This document shows positions 15,785-18,273 of a DNA stretch of 18,273 nucleotides, one piece after another. Positions within the stretch are counted from its first letter, which is position 1, and each line of letters begins with the position of its first letter. Origin of the DNA: JBMNRY01 sp050944915. Its GTDB lineage: Bacteria > Bacillota > Limnochordia > JAAZLZ01. Where the stretch lies: NCBI GenBank assembly GCA_050944915.1, contig JBMNRY010000035.1, forward strand, positions 1-18,273, written 5' to 3'. The notes below the pieces were generated by a model. The model had not been told where the DNA came from. It saw only the letters and a program-made list of their open reading frames with translations, and made no database searches. Both the position numbers and the translations under genes were made by a program.

Positions 15785-16014
15785 AAAGCCAATATTTGTT
15801 GATCTTGGCCCTGTTCTGTATCTTGCTCGGTTTTATCTGGGGACGTTTTACTGGAAAAAGGGAAGGTTGGTGGTCGGGGCGCAATACGGCGCCGTTGGAG
15901 ATCAGGGAACGAAGCATCCGTCAAGGCAAATGCTTAATCTGTAGCCAGGAACTGTCCCCGACGGTGGAAAAGAACTTGACAGGCAATTCGTCCCACGGGT
16001 ATACTAGTGACTAG
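15775..16014 (+). CDS. Small single-span membrane protein with CxxC
   Basis: A 79-residue protein, not recognised. Residues about 6-26 (QYLLILALFCILLGFIWGRF) form one membrane span, followed by a basic stretch (GKREGWW) and K-C-L-I-C at 53-57, a possible half zinc ribbon or redox pair. The C-terminal 12 residues are encoded by the trp promoter region and may be unconstrained. ATG at 15775 with GGGAG 8 bases upstream; a TTG at 15760 would add five residues. It overlaps the UbiA-like gene by 10 bases, so it is the last member of the four-gene overlapping set. The stop codon TAG is also the first (G/U)AG triplet of the trp leader. Confidence 0.6.
   Translation: MFIESQYLLILALFCILLGFIWGRFTGKREGWWSGRNTAPLEIRERSIRQGKCLICSQELSPTVEKNLTGNSSHGYTSD
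15976..16005 (+). promoter_or_regulatory. Sigma-A promoter of the trpDCF operon
   Basis: A perfect -35 TTGACA (15976-15981), an 18-bp spacer and -10 TATACT (16000-16005, five of six). It lies inside the 3' end of the preceding gene. Transcription should start near 16012, giving a leader of about 82 bases before the trpD start codon. This is the best promoter match in the window. Confidence 0.75.
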
Positions 16015-16093
16015 TTGAGATGAGCAGAGCTTTTTTCGGCCTTAGGACCAGAACTTCCCGGTAGAGGCCATGAGCTGAGAGGAGCTGAGAAAA
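16012..16093 (+). promoter_or_regulatory. trp leader with TRAP-type (G/U)AG triplet array
   Basis: (G/U)AG triplets start at 16012, 16017, 16022, 16027, 16062, 16072, 16077, 16082 and 16087: all nine share one 5-nt register, i.e. a triplet plus two spacer bases inside each cluster. The two clusters of four flank a possible hairpin (GGCCT 16038-16042 with AGGCC 16065-16069, inner ACC/GGT). The second cluster contains the trpD Shine-Dalgarno AGAGGAG (16078-16084). TRAP, known from Bacillus and some other Bacillota, wraps such RNA when loaded with tryptophan; in Bacillus the trpG and trpP sites also cover the ribosome binding site. TRAP itself is not in this window. Confidence 0.6.
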
Positions 16094-17128
16094 TTGATCA
16101 AAGAAGCTATTGCTAAGCTCGTCGATGGCGAGGATCTCTCCCATCAAGAAATCTGTTCCGTCATGGAACAGATCATGCAAGGCCAGGCCAGTCCCGCCCA
16201 AATCGCTGGTCTGCTTACCGCCTTACGGATGAAGGGCGAAACCGTCACCGAAATCACCGGCGGTGCTTTAACCTTGCGCAAATTCGCCACCACTATTAAA
16301 CCCCGCAAATCCCCCCTTGTTGACACCTGTGGTACCGGAGGAGATGGTGCCAATTCCTTTAACATCTCGACAACGGCCGCCTTCATCGTCGCCGGTGTCG
16401 GTATCCCTGTGGCTAAGCATGGCAACCGCTCCGTTTCCAGTATGTGCGGCAGCGCCGATGTACTAGAACATCTAGGTATCAACTTAGATCTCCAACCCGA
16501 CGCCGTGACTGAATGTATCGAAAGGATCGGCATCGGATTTTTATTTGCCCCCCGTTTTCATCAAGCCCTAAGCCATTCTGTCGCCGCCCGGCGAGAATTA
16601 GGTATTCGCAGTATGTTTAACCTCCTTGGCCCCCTGGTCAACCCAGCCAATGCCCCCCGACAATTGATCGGAGTTTACAAAGGGGAATTGACGGAAGTTA
16701 TTGCCCGAGTCTTAAGAAATCTAGGATTGGTCTCGGCCTTGGTGGTCCACGGTGCCGGTGGGCTTGATGAGATCTCGAATTTAGGTCCCTCCCGAATTTC
16801 CCTGTTAAGAAATGGGCATATCCATAGCTACTATTTCGACCCCCAAGAACTAGGTTTTCCCAGGGTATCGAAGGAGGCCATCCAAGGGGGCACTCCCAGG
16901 CAAAACGCCCAGATCACTTTAGAGATCCTCCAGGGTAAAAGGGGCCCGAAGCGGGATATTGCCGTGTTGAATAGCGCCGGGGCTCTCCTTGCCGCAGGTG
17001 TCGTCGATACCATAGCCGACGGTGTTCACCTTGCCCAACGTTCCATCGATACGGGAGCCGCCCTAGGAAAATTAGAGGAGCTGCGAAACTATGGCCAAAC
17101 CAATTCTCGAAGCCATACTTGCGCATAA
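16094..17128 (+). CDS. trpD: TrpD, anthranilate phosphoribosyltransferase
   Basis: Joins anthranilate and PRPP to give phosphoribosylanthranilate, the second step of tryptophan synthesis. 344 residues, normal length. Visible motifs: CGTGGD at 79-84 (PRPP loop), NISTT at 90-94, KHGNR at 108-112, then MFNLLGPLVNPA and the GLDEIS metal site. The start is a TTG with AGAGGAG 9 bases upstream inside the GAG array, which would suit translational control. It is the first trp gene here; trpE and trpG are not upstream. Its last 38 bases overlap trpC in another frame, so its tail (NYGQTNSRSHTCA) is probably not conserved. Confidence 0.96.
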   Translation: MIKEAIAKLVDGEDLSHQEICSVMEQIMQGQASPAQIAGLLTALRMKGETVTEITGGALTLRKFATTIKPRKSPLVDTCGTGGDGANSFNISTTAAFIVAGVGIPVAKHGNRSVSSMCGSADVLEHLGINLDLQPDAVTECIERIGIGFLFAPRFHQALSHSVAARRELGIRSMFNLLGPLVNPANAPRQLIGVYKGELTEVIARVLRNLGLVSALVVHGAGGLDEISNLGPSRISLLRNGHIHSYYFDPQELGFPRVSKEAIQGGTPRQNAQITLEILQGKRGPKRDIAVLNSAGALLAAGVVDTIADGVHLAQRSIDTGAALGKLEELRNYGQTNSRSHTCA

Positions 17129-17846
17129 GAGACGGGAAGTCGAAGAACTAACCATGCCCGGGCGACTCCCCCGCAAAAGGCGATCCTTCCGGGAAGCCAT
17201 CGCCGCGCCGGGGATCCAAATCATTGCGGAAATAAAAAGGGCCTCCCCCTCCCGGGGCATCATCTGTCCGGATTTCAATCCAGAAGCAATCGCCAAAGCT
17301 TACGTCGAAGGGGGGGCGGCGGCTATTTCCATACTAACCGACCAACACTTCTTTGGGGGTAGCATTACCCACCTGCAGGCTGTCGGTCAAAGGGTACCCC
17401 TACCACTATTACGAAAGGATTTTATCATCCATCGTAATCAAATCGAGGAATCTTACCTGGCGGGAGCCGATGCGATCCTGCTCATCGTCGCCGCCCTCAC
17501 CGATGGGCAGCTTAGGGATTTCCTCAATGAAGCCCATGATTATGGATTAGATGTATTGGTTGAAATAGCCGATGGGGGCCAATTGGAGCGGGCCCTAAAA
17601 TGTGGGGCGCAGATTATTGGCGTGAACAATCGAGATTTACAGACCTTTGAAGTAGGGTTGGAAAAAAGTCTGGAACTGTTAGGACAAATTCCCGAAAATT
17701 GCCTAAAAGTCAGCGAAAGTGGCATCCACACTAGAGCCGATGTGGAATTGTTAGAGGCAGCCGGTGCCGATGGGTTACTCATCGGCACTAGTCTAGTAAG
17801 TCATCCCCGGCCGGCGGGCAAGCTAAAGGAGTTGTTGGGCCGATGA
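17091..17846 (+). CDS. trpC: TrpC, indole-3-glycerol phosphate synthase
   Basis: Cyclises CdRP to indole-3-glycerol phosphate. A 251-residue (beta/alpha)8 barrel. Catalytic segments are all present: AEIKRASPSRG (Glu and Lys), LLRKDFII (Lys), LVEIAD (Glu), GVNNRDLQTFEV (Asn) and VSESGI (Ser). The ATG at 17091 has AGAGGAG 10 bases upstream, and the following ILEAILAHKRREVEEL is the usual N-terminal helix, so the 38-base overlap with trpD appears genuine. Its stop overlaps the trpF start by four bases (ATGA). Confidence 0.97.
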   Translation: MAKPILEAILAHKRREVEELTMPGRLPRKRRSFREAIAAPGIQIIAEIKRASPSRGIICPDFNPEAIAKAYVEGGAAAISILTDQHFFGGSITHLQAVGQRVPLPLLRKDFIIHRNQIEESYLAGADAILLIVAALTDGQLRDFLNEAHDYGLDVLVEIADGGQLERALKCGAQIIGVNNRDLQTFEVGLEKSLELLGQIPENCLKVSESGIHTRADVELLEAAGADGLLIGTSLVSHPRPAGKLKELLGR

Positions 17847-18273
17847 TCAGGGTGAAGATCTGCGGGATTACCAACGAAGCCGATGCCCTAACAGCCATCG
17901 AGGCCGGAGCCGATGCCTTAGGCTTTATTTTCACCACCAGTCCAAGGCAGATTTCCCCGACCAAGGCCCAAGCCATCGTGGCCGCGTTACCGCCTCTGGT
18001 TCAAACCATCGGTGTTTTTCGTAACCAACCCGTTGCAGAGGTCAAGGAGATAGTCGAGGAAGTGGGCTTAGGAGGAGTCCAGCTCCATGGGGACGAAGAT
18101 CCTAATTATTGTTTGGCGCTACGTCAACAACTGCCCCGTGGAAAGCTAATCAAAGCCTTGGCCGTTAAAGATGGAAGTTGTCTACAGCGCTTGGGAAGCT
18201 ACAAGGGAGTAACCGATGGTTTTCTATTGGATGCCTATTCCCCCCGGGCGGCGGGGGGTACAGGAGAAACCTT
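17843..18273 (+). CDS. trpF: TrpF, phosphoribosylanthranilate isomerase, 3' end outside window
   Basis: Amadori isomerisation of phosphoribosylanthranilate to CdRP, the step between TrpD and TrpC. The 143 complete codons visible begin MIRVKICGITNEADAL, with the catalytic Cys7 in KICGIT, then GFIFTTSPRQISP, IGVFRN, VQLHGDE, and LLDAYSP with GGTGE near the window edge, where the catalytic Asp (LLD) lies. The gene is cut off by the right edge with roughly a quarter to a third missing. It overlaps trpC by 4 bases, so coupled translation is likely. trpB and trpA would be expected next. Confidence 0.96.
   Translation, partial: MIRVKICGITNEADALTAIEAGADALGFIFTTSPRQISPTKAQAIVAALPPLVQTIGVFRNQPVAEVKEIVEEVGLGGVQLHGDEDPNYCLALRQQLPRGKLIKALAVKDGSCLQRLGSYKGVTDGFLLDAYSPRAAGGTGET

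Noticed and set aside
16015..16093. T-box riboswitch before trpD
   Set aside because: Leader of about 80 bases is too short, with no T-box sequence or terminator stem.

Overview
The window looks like the chromosome of a spore-forming, moderately GC-rich Bacillota (Clostridia/Limnochordia-like; this is inference). The grounds are the miaB-mutS-mutL-miaA order, a spoVK gene, a DUF421/DUF4363 pair, AGGAGG-type ribosome binding sites, and frequent GTG/TTG starts. There are no rRNA or tRNA genes, CRISPR arrays, phage genes or insertion sequences that I could support.

Layout. (1) 1-1828: 3' part of a methyl-accepting chemotaxis gene, entering from the left edge. (2) 1829-2888, minus strand: a DUF421 membrane protein and a DUF4363 protein; the chemotaxis gene's terminator lies inside the DUF4363 coding region. 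(3) 2889-3214: non-coding. (4) 3215-9848: miaB, mutS, mutL, miaA, i.e. two enzymes of the ms2i6A37 tRNA modification and the two core mismatch-repair proteins. No hfq follows miaA; a MerR-like HTH/coiled-coil gene does. (5) 10666-11556: a DUF1848 protein with a radical-SAM-like cysteine triad at its C-terminus. (6) 11760-13446, minus strand: two unrecognised membrane-associated proteins, one with a YdjM/DUF457-like His/Asp pattern. (7) 13697-16014: four overlapping plus-strand genes, namely spoVK, a small Obg-like GTPase, a short UbiA-like membrane protein with two DDxxD motifs, and a 79-residue single-span protein. (8) 16094-18273: trpD, trpC and the start of trpF, running off the right edge.

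Most notable signals. The trpDCF leader has a strong promoter (TTGACA-N18-TATACT) inside the end of the preceding gene. The roughly 80-nt leader behind it carries nine (G/U)AG triplets on one 5-nt register, in two clusters around a hairpin, the second covering the Shine-Dalgarno sequence. This is the layout expected for control by TRAP, the trp RNA-binding attenuation protein. The second is the spoVK-GTPase-UbiA-like-small membrane protein cassette, whose tight overlaps suggest one co-translated, possibly sporulation-linked module. A third is a Glu-to-Gln change in the MutL endonuclease motif.
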